Shown: piece after piece, positions 46,266 through 55,049 of the stretch
How the letters are laid out: each line of letters begins with the position of its first letter
Numbering within the stretch: position 1 is the stretch's first letter
Source: QUBU01 sp014337915
GTDB taxonomy: Bacteria; Pseudomonadota; Gammaproteobacteria; Steroidobacterales; GCA-2729495
Assembly (NCBI GenBank): GCA_030263395.1
Contig: SZOW01000001.1
Span: 124,001 to 188,000, forward strand
Direction: 5' to 3'
Length of the DNA stretch: 64,000 nucleotides
The notes under the pieces: generated by a model
Database searches by the model: none
Seen by the model: the letters and a program-made list of their open reading frames with translations, nothing else
Told to the model about the DNA's origin: nothing
Made by a program: the position numbers and the translations under genes

Positions 46266-47281
46266 TGTGGCGCCTTCGGCGGCGCCGGCTGCTGGGTGCG
46301 GGCGTAGTGCTCGAGGCTCGACAGGCTCGGCGCGTCGCTCCAGGCCTCCGGCGCGTTGAAGTACTTCGCGTAGTGCTTCTCGGCGTAGTCCAGCACCGGC
46401 CGGCCGAAGATCTCGTCGAGGTTGCGGGTCGTGCCCATGAAGCAGTTGTAGAGGCAGAAGCCCGGGGCCTGCCCCATCAGCATCCAGGGCAGCCAGGGCG
46501 TGACCCGGTTCCAGGTGCCGCGGTAATCCACCGTGGTCAGCTTCGGGTTCTGCATGTCCTCGGCGCGGACATGGTGCGCGAAGTACTCCGACACCTGCGC
46601 CGTGGGACCGGAGGACTCGCGCGGCCACTTGTCCGGCTGCAGGGCATTCGGATAGCTGAGGTGGATGTGGATCTCCATCTCCAGCCAGTCACCATGCTGG
46701 TACCAGGGCAGGATGAAGGGAGGCCGCTTCGGCGGCGGACCTTCCTTGTTCAGCCCGCCGAAGGATGGCGGCAGCGGAAAGGCGTCCTCGATGAGGTAAT
46801 TGAACGGGTCGTTGTCGACATGCACCGGCTTCACGGTCTCACCGGTAATGGAGTTGCGCCATTCGGTCAGCACCTCCCCGCTGCGGATGTTGGTGTACAG
46901 GATGATCTCGCGGCAGAGCCGTTCAATGGCCCCATCCGGACGCTGCAGCAGGCGGATGGCGCCGAAGCCCTGGGCGCCGACCAGGTCCACGATGCGCTTG
47001 CCGGGCTGCACCGCGTTGACGTAGCCCTTGAACCAGAAATACTTCTGCTTGCCCCAGTCGGTGTCACCCTGGATGCGGGCATAGGCCATCTGGTTGCCCT
47101 TGCCGGTGCGCAGGTCCAGGTATGGACCCTCGATGGCGGGGCCCTTGCCGCCCTTGCTGCCGCCCGCGGCGGGCGCAGCGCCGCCGGAGGTCGTGGCACA
47201 GGCACCCAGCGCCAGCGTGGCCGCACTCGCGGCGCCGACGGAAGCGAAAGACAGCAGTTCCCTGCGACTGGTCAGCATCAT
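46262..47281 (-). CDS. DUF1838 family protein, probable Tat lipoprotein, copy 2
   Basis: A 339-aa paralogue of the neighbouring gene. The N-terminus has the twin arginine of SRRELLSF and then the lipobox-like LGAC, so it may be a Tat-exported lipoprotein. The body shares LDLRTGKGNQMAYARIQGDT, EIHIHLSYPNALQPDKWPRE and VTPWLPWMLMGQAPG with copy 1. It is divergent from the flavin amine oxidase gene across 121 bases. Function is unknown; conserved His and Trp residues suggest a binding or catalytic site. Confidence 0.85.
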   Translation of the reverse strand: MMLTSRRELLSFASVGAASAATLALGACATTSGGAAPAAGGSKGGKGPAIEGPYLDLRTGKGNQMAYARIQGDTDWGKQKYFWFKGYVNAVQPGKRIVDLVGAQGFGAIRLLQRPDGAIERLCREIILYTNIRSGEVLTEWRNSITGETVKPVHVDNDPFNYLIEDAFPLPPSFGGLNKEGPPPKRPPFILPWYQHGDWLEMEIHIHLSYPNALQPDKWPRESSGPTAQVSEYFAHHVRAEDMQNPKLTTVDYRGTWNRVTPWLPWMLMGQAPGFCLYNCFMGTTRNLDEIFGRPVLDYAEKHYAKYFNAPEAWSDAPSLSSLEHYARTQQPAPPKAPQ

Positions 47282-47402
47282 CAGGTCTCCCCAAGGCTTC
47301 AGATGGTGTTCGAACCGGGCCGGTCGATCATACTAGAGTTCCAGCAGGCACCATGCGGGAGCCCCCGCCGCCACCGCCTGTTGGCTGCATGGAGGAGCCC
47401 GC

Positions 47403-48869
47403 ATGGACAGGAATATCTCGCGCCGCCGTTTCGTTGCCGCCTCCTCGGCCGCAGCGGTCTCGCTCGGGCTCGGGCGCAGGGCCGGCGCTGCGACAGCAGC
47501 CGGGGCGGCCGACGTCGCCATCATCGGCGCGGGTCTCGCCGGACTGAACGCGGCCCTGCTGCTCGAGGAACTCGGTGCCCGCACGGTGGTCCTCGAAGCC
47601 AGTAGCCGGCCGGGTGGCCGCTGCCTGACACGCGATGACTGGTATCGTCACCCGGACCTGGGCGGGGCGCAGATCGGGCGTGACTATGCGCGCGTGCTCG
47701 ACATCGCCGCGCGCCTCGGCGTCGGCCTCGGGCCCGGGGCCCACGTCAATGCGCCCTACTCGTTCGTCATCGGTGACCGGCTGGTGCCGGCCGGGCAGTG
47801 GCCAACCTCGCCGCTGAACCGCCTGTCTGACGCCGAACGGTCGATTCCCCCCCACACGCTGCTGGGCCACTATGTCGAGGAACGCAACCCGCTCCAGGGC
47901 GCGGATGCCTGGCTGCAGCCTGCGGCGGCTGCATACGACCTGTCACTGGCCGAGTGGCTCGGCCGCCAGGGAGCCTCTCCCGAAGCCCGCCGGCTGATCC
48001 AGGAGTCCCAGGGGGTGGCCCTGGAGAAGCTCTCGGTGCTGCGCATGATGCAGGAAGCGGCGCGGGCCAGGGTGGCCATGACAGCGCAGCCCGCAGCCCC
48101 TGGCAAGGACGCCTACCAGCGCATCGGCCCGCAGTCGCTGCACGTCGTCGGCGGTACCTCGCGCCTCACCGAAGCCATGGCGCGCGCGCTAGGTGATCGT
48201 GTCCGCCTTGGCATGCGGGTCGATGCCGTCGACATGGATGCATCCGGCTGCGAACTGCGCTGCGCCGACGGCACGCGGCTGCGCGCGCGCTACACGATTG
48301 CAGCGGTGCCCTTCAGCGTCCTGCGCCGCATCCGCATCTCCCCGGCCCTGCAGGGCGACCAGGCCGAGGCGGTGGCGCGCATGCCCTACGGCAACCAGAG
48401 TCAGGTGTGGTTGAGGGCCAAGGAGCCCTACTGGGAAAAGGACGGCATCGAGGCCTCGATGTGGACGGACGGACCCTTCACCCTGATCCGCCAGCAGATC
48501 GAGGCGGATGGCACGCGGGAACTGGTGAGCGTGCTGTCCTTCAGCGACAAGGCGCGGCGCCTCGATGCCCTGCCCGAAGCCGAACGCGGCCGCCAGGCCA
48601 TAGCGGCGATAGAGCGCATGCGCCCGGCAGCCCGGGGAACGCTGGAGTTCATTGGCGCCCACTCCTGGGAACTGGCGCCTTTCTCGCGCGGTTGCAGTTT
48701 CCAGCTGGTTCCTGGTCGCGTGCGGGCCTGGCAGCAGGCCATGGCCCGGCCCCATGAGCGACTGCACTTCGCGGGCGAACACCTGCGCCGCCTCGAGATC
48801 GGCATGGAGGCTGCCATGGAATCCGGTGAGCACGCCGCCGGCGAGGTGGCGCAAAGGCTGCTTGGATGA
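47403..48869 (+). CDS. Flavin-containing amine oxidase, Tat-exported
   Basis: A 488-aa FAD oxidoreductase of the monoamine oxidase family. A Tat signal (SRRRFVAASSAAAVSLGLG) starts at residue 6. The dinucleotide-binding motif GAGLAG is at 42-47, with Glu65 and SSRPGGR following (FAD ribose contact), and a C-terminal HFAGEHLRRLEIGMEAAMESG closes the FAD site. Strong GGAGGAG at 47391-47397 supports the ATG. Substrate is unknown (amine or similar). It overlaps the next hydrolase gene by 4 bases. Confidence 0.88.
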   Translation: MDRNISRRRFVAASSAAAVSLGLGRRAGAATAAGAADVAIIGAGLAGLNAALLLEELGARTVVLEASSRPGGRCLTRDDWYRHPDLGGAQIGRDYARVLDIAARLGVGLGPGAHVNAPYSFVIGDRLVPAGQWPTSPLNRLSDAERSIPPHTLLGHYVEERNPLQGADAWLQPAAAAYDLSLAEWLGRQGASPEARRLIQESQGVALEKLSVLRMMQEAARARVAMTAQPAAPGKDAYQRIGPQSLHVVGGTSRLTEAMARALGDRVRLGMRVDAVDMDASGCELRCADGTRLRARYTIAAVPFSVLRRIRISPALQGDQAEAVARMPYGNQSQVWLRAKEPYWEKDGIEASMWTDGPFTLIRQQIEADGTRELVSVLSFSDKARRLDALPEAERGRQAIAAIERMRPAARGTLEFIGAHSWELAPFSRGCSFQLVPGRVRAWQQAMARPHERLHFAGEHLRRLEIGMEAAMESGEHAAGEVAQRLLG

Positions 48870-49804
48870 GCCATGGCGTCGACCAACAGCGCCGCCTGCT
48901 GCTCGGCGGCCTGCTGGCAGCGGCAGCGAGCCCTGGTTTCACCGCAGGCGCTGGCGACCCTGGTTCGCGCCGGCCGCCGGTGCCCTCCGCGCCGCTACAT
49001 CCGGCGCTGCGCAGCGCCCAGTCGGCCGACGGCACTCGCCTGCACTATGTCAGCGGCGGCAGCGGCCCCCTGGCGCTGGTCTTCATCCATGGCTGGAGCT
49101 GCAACCACCGCTTCTTCTGGCCGCAGCTGGCGGCTGTGGCCGGCGCGTACCGGTTCGTGGCACTGGATCTCGCCGGCCACGGCGAGTCGGAGCGGCGCCA
49201 CACCGCGGTGAGCGTCACGGCCTTCGCCGATGACGTGGAGGCCGTGATTCGCAGCGAGGTTCCCACAGGACCGCTGGTGCTGGTGGCCCACTCCACCGGT
49301 GGGCGCGTTGCCTGCGCGCTCGCCGGGCGCCTCGGTGCACGGCTGGCCGGCATCATCGGCGTCGACAGCTTCCAGAACCTGGGGCTGCCGCTGCCCACCG
49401 ATGCCGTCATCGCTGCCCGCCTGGCGAGCCAGCACGCCGATTTCATCGGCGATACCCAGCGCTTTGTAAAGGCCTGCTTCCGGCCCGGAGCGGACCCGGT
49501 CCTGGTCGAATGGGTGGCCCGGCAGATGACCGCCACCAACGCTGCCGCAGCCATCGCCGCCAGCGAAGCCTTTGCGCGCTTCGATGGCCGCGCCGCAATC
49601 GCCGGCTGGCCGCGGCGGGTGGTGGCGCTGAATTCAGACCTGTTCCCCACCGACTACCGGCGCATCCGCGAAGTGCTGCCGGCCTTCGACCTGCTGCTGT
49701 TCGCCGGCCGCGGACACTTCCCGAACCTCGAGGACCCGGCCGCCTTCAACCCGATCCTGCTGGCGACGGTACAGCGCATCCTCGCGGAGCAGCCACCGGC
49801 CTGA
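48866..49804 (+). CDS. Alpha/beta hydrolase with Tat-type signal
   Basis: A 312-aa alpha/beta-fold hydrolase. The N-terminus QQRRLLLGGLLAAAAS looks like a twin-arginine signal. The oxyanion motif HGWS starts at 75, the nucleophile Ser143 lies in AHSTGG, and the catalytic His is in GRGHFPNLED. The start overlaps the amine oxidase stop (ATGA), so the two are coupled and may work on the same periplasmic substrate, for example an oxidised ester or lactone. Substrate not predictable. Confidence 0.85.
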   Translation: MSHGVDQQRRLLLGGLLAAAASPGFTAGAGDPGSRRPPVPSAPLHPALRSAQSADGTRLHYVSGGSGPLALVFIHGWSCNHRFFWPQLAAVAGAYRFVALDLAGHGESERRHTAVSVTAFADDVEAVIRSEVPTGPLVLVAHSTGGRVACALAGRLGARLAGIIGVDSFQNLGLPLPTDAVIAARLASQHADFIGDTQRFVKACFRPGADPVLVEWVARQMTATNAAAAIAASEAFARFDGRAAIAGWPRRVVALNSDLFPTDYRRIREVLPAFDLLLFAGRGHFPNLEDPAAFNPILLATVQRILAEQPPA

Positions 49805-49823
49805 ACCGGCGCCACGATTCCCC

Positions 49824-49856
49824 AAAAAAACAACGGGGCCGAATGACGGCCCCGTT
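49824..49856 (-). terminator. Rho-independent terminator of the TonB receptor gene
   Basis: A 10-bp perfect stem (AACGGGGCCG at 49832-49841 with its complement at 49847-49856, loop of five) is flanked on the + strand by seven A residues at 49824-49830. Read on the - strand it becomes a hairpin followed by a T run, 28 bases after the receptor stop. It may also slow transcripts from the hydrolase gene. Confidence 0.88.
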
Positions 49857-49883
49857 GCTGGTCGGCTGGCGATCCGGCCTCGC

Positions 49884-52628
49884 CTAGTCGGCGCCGAAGC
49901 GGTAGTTCACCCGCAGGCCGTAGGTGCGCGGATCCGGCATGATCACCGTGGCATGGTTGAAGAACTGCCCGCCGGCGGTCTGCGAAGTCGGTGCGTCGAC
50001 ATCGGAGAAGCCGGTGCGGAAGGTGTCGTCGTCGAAGGCATTGTCGACGTAGGCCACGACGTCCCACTGCTGGTTGCTGATGCCGGCGCGGAAGTTGAAC
50101 AGCCAGTAGGACGGCAGGATGATCTGGTTGTCGGACGAGGTAAAACGCTCGTCCTGGAACTGGAAGTCGCCTTCCACGAACCAGTCGGTCCCGCCCACCA
50201 GCGGATGCTGGTAGTGCGCACCACCCACCAGCGAATTCTCCGGCGCCCCTTCCAGATCGTTGCCCGAATAGTCGAGCACGCAGACTGAGGGCAGCTGGCC
50301 GGCATAGGGACCCGCGGCAATGGGCGTCGGCCGGCTCGCCTCGGTGGCAATGCAGTTGCCCACGTAGCCGATGGTCGCTGCGGCACTGGTCTTGTTCAGG
50401 TAGCTGGTGTACTCCGCATCCAGCCAGGTATAGGCGAGATTGAAGTGCAGGTTGTCGGTGGCGAACCAGGTCAGCTCGAGCTCCGTGCCCCAGACCTCGG
50501 CCTGGCCGGCGTTGACGGTGCGCGGTACGAGGATGCCGCCAACCAGTACCTGCGTGCCGACCTGCTTGTTCTTGAAGTCCTCGAAGAAGCCAGTCAGGTT
50601 GGCGATCAGGCGGCGGTCCAGCCAGCTGGTCTTGGCGCCGAGTTCCCAGGTTTGCAGCTTCTCCTGCTTGAAGCTGTTGCCCACCGGATCGAAGGCACCG
50701 GCGCCACCGGTAAACGGCGAGATTCCGGCCGGCTTGTAAGACTCGCCCCAGGAGAAGTAGTAGAGCATCTCGTCGCTGGGCGTCCAGGTCAGGGTGGCCT
50801 TCGGCGCGAAGAACTGGTCATCCACGGTGCCGGCGCTCCTGGAGGTCAGCCCGGCCGCGTAGGTGCTGAAGCCGCCGGGTCCGGCGCCATCGACGTCGAC
50901 CGTGCCTGGCCCGATGGACGGGCAGCGTGCGGTAAAGGGTGGCGCCAGCCCGCAGGGGTAGACACCACCCGGGTCCCAGAGCGCATTGCCACGGTTCGGG
51001 CCCTGCAGCTGCAGCTGCTCCCAGGTCTGCCTGGCCTCGAAGGCGACCTTCCACTGCTCCAGGAACTGCCACTCCACCAGGCCATAGACGGAGAAATGGT
51101 CGGTGTCGCGGTCCCAGAGCATCGGGTTGAGCGGCACCCGGCTGGGGTCGGCGAGCGGCGTCACCGAACCGAGCGGCAGCAGCCCGGTATCGACGATGTT
51201 CTTGAGGTAGGGTCCGCAGATGCCGGTCAGCGGCCCCGGGGAACCCTGGTAGTTGTAACAGGTGCCGGCGCCATCCTCGGACCGGCTGGTCTCGCGCCAG
51301 TACAGGGCGCCGGCCGCCCAGCTGATCGGCCCGTCATCATTCGACAGCACCCGGAATTCCTGGCTCAGCAGGTCGGTTTCGTTCTTGAAGCGGGCGACGG
51401 CCACCGTGCTGGCCGTGGCGGCGCTGACCTCTTCCGAACCCTCGATCTGGTTCGAGTCAGCCGTCGCATAGTGGCTGAGCGACTTGAAGTCCACCGGACC
51501 CGCCTCCCAGTCGAGCGTCAGGGTGAAGCGCGTGACGTCGCGGTCGGTGCCGGGGAAGTTGCTGCAACCCGCGAGCGTCGCGGGATAGGTGTCCGGGCAG
51601 GTGGTCGAATCCTCGCTGAGCGTGACGATCTGCGAATCCGCATCCGGAATCTTGCCCTTCGCGCCGGGCACGAAGCCGGTAAAGCCTGCGGTGGTGATGA
51701 CGGGCGCCAGCGTCCCCGGAGCCCCTGGGCAGGCCGGATTACACCACACCGCGCTGCCGTTGGCGGCCGTGCGCTGCACCGGGAAATTGGCGTTGAACTG
51801 CGGCTTCGCCGGGTTCGGCACCGAGCCGGTCGGGAAGCGGATCATGACGTAGGGCGTGACGTCGAAATGGTCGTTGAGGTTCTCGATGCGGCCGGTCAGC
51901 TTCAGGGTATCGGTCGCGTGCCAGACCAGGGTGCCGGCGACCCCGGTACCGTCCTTGCCGCCGGTACGCTGGCCCGTGTAGCTGTTGGTGTAGAACCCGT
52001 CGTGGTCCCAGTGCATGGCGGTGACACCGGCGTCGAGGCCATCGGCCAGCGGCCCGCTGACGCTGCCCCTGAGCATCAGCTGGCCATCGGAGCCGATGTC
52101 GGTGCCGGCGCTGGCTTCGAAGATGTCACCCGGCTTCTTCGTGATGTAGTTGATGGCGCCGGCGAATGCGGAACGCCCGTACAGCGCATTCTGCGGCCCC
52201 TTCATGATCTCGACCCGCTCCAGGTCGAACAGCTCCGGGTTGATGAGCAGCGAGCCGCCCGAGGTGCCGATGGATTCGCTGGAGATGTCGATGTCATCGA
52301 TCAGCACCGCCATGTTCTGGCGGCCGCGGGTCGGTGACAGGCCACGCACCACGATGCGTGTGTCCTGCGGGATGAAGCCTTGGTCGAGGATGACGCTGGA
52401 GGACTGCTTGACCACGTCCTGCAGGGTGTTCAGGCCCTTGCGCTCGATGTCCTGGGCGGTGATCGCCTGCACGGCGACCGGGACCTGCTGCAGGTCTTCC
52501 TCGCGCTTGCGCGTGGTGACGACGATTTCGTCGATCTGCGACCAGGCTTCGGTGGACAGCGCCAATGCCGCCACGGCCGACAGGGCCAGCCCGACACTGC
52601 GGCCGGCAAGCGAATGATTGCGCTTCAT
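49884..52628 (-). CDS. TonB-dependent outer-membrane receptor
   Basis: A 914-aa receptor. The signal peptide (SVGLALSAVAALALSTEAWS) is followed by a TonB box-like DEIVVTTRK and a plug domain (LQQVPVAVQAITAQDIERKG, VVRGLSPTRGRQNMAVLIDD). The rest is a 22-strand-like barrel ending YGLRVNYRFGAD. Start ATG 52628 has GGGGGAT upstream. The ligand cannot be predicted; in such genomes these receptors often import polymers, aromatics or siderophores. Context beside exported oxidoreductases suggests a carbon source. Confidence 0.9.
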   Translation of the reverse strand: MKRNHSLAGRSVGLALSAVAALALSTEAWSQIDEIVVTTRKREEDLQQVPVAVQAITAQDIERKGLNTLQDVVKQSSSVILDQGFIPQDTRIVVRGLSPTRGRQNMAVLIDDIDISSESIGTSGGSLLINPELFDLERVEIMKGPQNALYGRSAFAGAINYITKKPGDIFEASAGTDIGSDGQLMLRGSVSGPLADGLDAGVTAMHWDHDGFYTNSYTGQRTGGKDGTGVAGTLVWHATDTLKLTGRIENLNDHFDVTPYVMIRFPTGSVPNPAKPQFNANFPVQRTAANGSAVWCNPACPGAPGTLAPVITTAGFTGFVPGAKGKIPDADSQIVTLSEDSTTCPDTYPATLAGCSNFPGTDRDVTRFTLTLDWEAGPVDFKSLSHYATADSNQIEGSEEVSAATASTVAVARFKNETDLLSQEFRVLSNDDGPISWAAGALYWRETSRSEDGAGTCYNYQGSPGPLTGICGPYLKNIVDTGLLPLGSVTPLADPSRVPLNPMLWDRDTDHFSVYGLVEWQFLEQWKVAFEARQTWEQLQLQGPNRGNALWDPGGVYPCGLAPPFTARCPSIGPGTVDVDGAGPGGFSTYAAGLTSRSAGTVDDQFFAPKATLTWTPSDEMLYYFSWGESYKPAGISPFTGGAGAFDPVGNSFKQEKLQTWELGAKTSWLDRRLIANLTGFFEDFKNKQVGTQVLVGGILVPRTVNAGQAEVWGTELELTWFATDNLHFNLAYTWLDAEYTSYLNKTSAAATIGYVGNCIATEASRPTPIAAGPYAGQLPSVCVLDYSGNDLEGAPENSLVGGAHYQHPLVGGTDWFVEGDFQFQDERFTSSDNQIILPSYWLFNFRAGISNQQWDVVAYVDNAFDDDTFRTGFSDVDAPTSQTAGGQFFNHATVIMPDPRTYGLRVNYRFGAD

Positions 52629-52643
52629 GCGTATCCCCCAGTG

Positions 52644-52672
52644 CATGCAACGCGATAAATCGTGCACGCATG
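52644..52672. promoter_or_regulatory. Dyad upstream of the TonB receptor gene
   Basis: A 29-bp dyad is built of CATGC (52644-52648), CGATAAATCG (52653-52662) and GCATG (52668-52672). It lies 16 bases before the receptor ATG, so a protein bound here could block expression. No known regulator site was recognised. Confidence 0.4.
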
Positions 52673-52705
52673 GTCACCGCGGCGTCAAGCCGCGGAATTA
52701 CGCAT

Positions 52706-53599
52706 TCAGACGCGGACCAGTGCGTCGACCACTGCTCCTGTGAGCAGGAGTCCGAGCTGGACGATGGAGGCGGCAAAGGTCCGCCAGCCCTGGGCAATGG
52801 TGGGGCGGCGCACCAGCATCCAGCAGGCATAGACGAAGTAGGCGCCGCCGGAGGCCGCGCACAGCAGGTAGATCCAGCCCATGCCATAGGCGACCGGCAG
52901 CAGCGACAGCAGGACCAGGGCCACCGTATGGGCGAAGATGACCCAGGTGGACACCGTATCGCTGACCACCGTGGGCAGCATCGGCACCCCGGCACGCTGG
53001 TAGTCGCGCTTGCAGGCCAGCGCCATCGCCCAGAAATGCGGCGGCGTCCACAGGAACAGCACCACGGCCAGGATCAGCGGTGCGGGCTCGAAGGTGGCGC
53101 CGACCGCGGCGGAACCGGCCATCACGGCGAAGGTGCCCGCCAGGCCGCCGATGACGATGTTCAGCCAGGTGCGCCGCTTCAGCCACATGGTGTAGACGAC
53201 GCCATAGGTGAAGGCGCCGAGGAACACGTAGAACATGGCCGTGACGTTGGTGGCGAGCGCGGCGGCGACCAGCGCGACCAGCAGTGTCAGCACGATGCCC
53301 ACCAGCCAGCCGCGGTCGGCATGCAGGCGGCCAGTGACGAAGGCCCGCGACTGGGTGCGGGTCATGATGCCGTCGATGTCGCGCTCGTAGAACTGGTTGA
53401 AGGCCCCGGCGGCCGAGGACGAGGCCAGCACTGCCAGGCCGAGCACGGTCAGCTGCAGCGGGCTCAGGGTATTTTCCGGGCTCATCACCACGCCGGCTAC
53501 GGTACAGGCGGCGATCAGGAAGCCGAGGCGCATTTTCGTCGCGCCGTAGATGAGCTTGAAGGTTTCGGTCATGTGCCAGCCGCTGGTGGACCACTTCAT
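52706..53599 (-). CDS. cyoE: Protoheme IX farnesyltransferase (CyoE/CtaB type)
   Basis: A 297-aa UbiA-family prenyltransferase that makes heme O from protoheme for the terminal oxidase. The Asp-rich motif is NQFYERDIDGIMTRTQ, and TPPHFWAMALACKRDYQRAG is the CyoE-specific second motif. Nine or so hydrophobic segments are visible. Start ATG 53599 (MKWSTS) is kept; ATG 53572 (MTETFK) gives 288 aa and is also possible. No oxidase genes lie beside it, and the N-terminus (KLIYGATKMRLGFLIA) is unlike the usual TKPR start. Confidence 0.8.
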   Translation of the reverse strand: MKWSTSGWHMTETFKLIYGATKMRLGFLIAACTVAGVVMSPENTLSPLQLTVLGLAVLASSSAAGAFNQFYERDIDGIMTRTQSRAFVTGRLHADRGWLVGIVLTLLVALVAAALATNVTAMFYVFLGAFTYGVVYTMWLKRRTWLNIVIGGLAGTFAVMAGSAAVGATFEPAPLILAVVLFLWTPPHFWAMALACKRDYQRAGVPMLPTVVSDTVSTWVIFAHTVALVLLSLLPVAYGMGWIYLLCAASGGAYFVYACWMLVRRPTIAQGWRTFAASIVQLGLLLTGAVVDALVRV

Positions 53600-53762
53600 C
53601 CGGCAGGCCGGGACGGGGTCCGTGGAGTTGTGGTAATCAGGCCCGCCATGGCCAGGGGCCAGCCGGGCGCAGGCATGGTACCCGACCGCCGCGGTGAAAT
53701 GTAGACCGGGTCCATGCGCCGCCCGGAGGTCCGCGTGGCGGTCGCCGGGCCCGGGCTCAGCT

Positions 53763-54881
53763 TCAGGCGTAGTGCGCGCGAAGCGCTGCGGCAAAGGCGC
53801 GCATCTGCTCCACGGTGCCCATGCTGACCCGGCACCAGTTCGTGTAGGGCGGGAACGGGCGGCCGAGCGCAAAGCCCTTCTGGCGCATGGCGCCGAGGAA
53901 CTCCCCTGCCGGCTTGCCGGTATCGAAGAATACGAAGTTGCCGCGGGTCTCGGTATGCGGCCGCTGCAGCTCGTCGAGCGCGGCCGTGGTGATGGCCAGC
54001 CCCTCGGCGATTCGCTCGCGGCTCTCGGCCTGGAACTTCAGGTCGGCGTAGCTGGCCGCCGCGGCCACCAGGCCCAGGCTGCTCGCCACGGTGAGCTTCA
54101 GCCGCGCCATGCGCTCGATGATGTCCGGCCGCGCCAGCGCGTAGCCGATGCGCAGGCCGGCGAGCCCGTGGAGCTTGGAGAAGGTGCGCGCCACGATCAC
54201 GTTGCCATCGGCGGCGACACGCGCTGCGACGGATTCCGCCCGGACATCGGCGGCGAGCTCCAGGTAGGCCTCGTCCACCAGCACCGTCACCGCGGGCGGC
54301 AGCCCGGCAATGAAGTCCCGCAGCTGCGCACCGGGCAGCATGGTGCCGGTCGGATTATTCGGGTTGCAGATATAGATGAGCCGCGTCGCCGGCGAGACCG
54401 CAGCCTTGAGCGCCGGGAGGTCGTAGGTCATCCGTGCATCGAGCGGCACCTCGCGCACCGCGGCGCCCATGGCCCTGGCATGCGCGGCCGTGACGTTGAA
54501 CGTCGGCACGGCGGTGAGTACCTCGCCCTGGTCCGCGGCGGCCAGCAGCCCGGCGAGATGCAGGATTTCCGAGGAGCCATCGCCGATCAGAACATGGCGC
54601 GGCGTGAGCCCCTCGTGCTCGGCGATCTGCGCCTTGAGCGCCATCTCCTCGGCGATCGGGTACTTCCAGCTGTCGCCGACCGCCGCCGCGATGGCATTGC
54701 GCGCCGCCGGCCCCGGCCCGTAGGGATTCTCGTTTCCCGAAAGGCGGATGCCTGTCATGGCCTGCCGTGCGGCTGCGGGGGCCTGCGCCGGCGCCGGACG
54801 CGGCAGGCCGGCGAGCGATACGGCACCGGCCAGCAGCGGCGCGGCGTGGATCAGGGCGCGACGGGTGACGACAACGGTCAT
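53763..54881 (-). CDS. HisC-like class I/II aminotransferase with twin-arginine leader
   Basis: A 372-aa PLP enzyme related to histidinol-phosphate aminotransferase: LSGNENPYGPGPAARNAIAA near the start, NPNNPTGTMLPGAQLRDF, DEAYLELAADV and FSKLHGLAGLRIGYALA with the Schiff-base Lys. The ATG at 54881 begins VVVTRRALIHAAPLLAGAVS, a Tat-type leader with a likely cut near AQA, so the enzyme is probably exported. That is unusual for a biosynthetic aminotransferase, so the substrate may be extracellular. It is not in a his operon. Confidence 0.82.
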   Translation of the reverse strand: MTVVVTRRALIHAAPLLAGAVSLAGLPRPAPAQAPAAARQAMTGIRLSGNENPYGPGPAARNAIAAAVGDSWKYPIAEEMALKAQIAEHEGLTPRHVLIGDGSSEILHLAGLLAAADQGEVLTAVPTFNVTAAHARAMGAAVREVPLDARMTYDLPALKAAVSPATRLIYICNPNNPTGTMLPGAQLRDFIAGLPPAVTVLVDEAYLELAADVRAESVAARVAADGNVIVARTFSKLHGLAGLRIGYALARPDIIERMARLKLTVASSLGLVAAAASYADLKFQAESRERIAEGLAITTAALDELQRPHTETRGNFVFFDTGKPAGEFLGAMRQKGFALGRPFPPYTNWCRVSMGTVEQMRAFAAALRAHYA

Positions 54882-54925
54882 GGCAGCAGCTCCTCCGGTG
54901 GCGATCCGCGGGTTCATGCGACCGG

Positions 54926-54941
54926 GTTATAGCAGGATAAC
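54926..54941. promoter_or_regulatory. Inverted repeat upstream of cysH, candidate CysB site
   Basis: GTTAT-N6-ATAAC (54926-54930 and 54937-54941) contains a T-N11-A spacing (54927 and 54939) typical of LysR-type sites. It lies about 110 bases before the cysH ATG. CysB is encoded nearby, so it is a candidate activator site. Confidence 0.4.
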
Positions 54942-55049
54942 GACATCGACGTTCCCGGCGCGCGGGCTTCTTTGTACGTTATCCGCGCAAGGCCATCAAC
55001 GAAGGTCCCGGCAATGGCCGGGCGCAGCCCCTGCCGGAGAGCAGCCACC

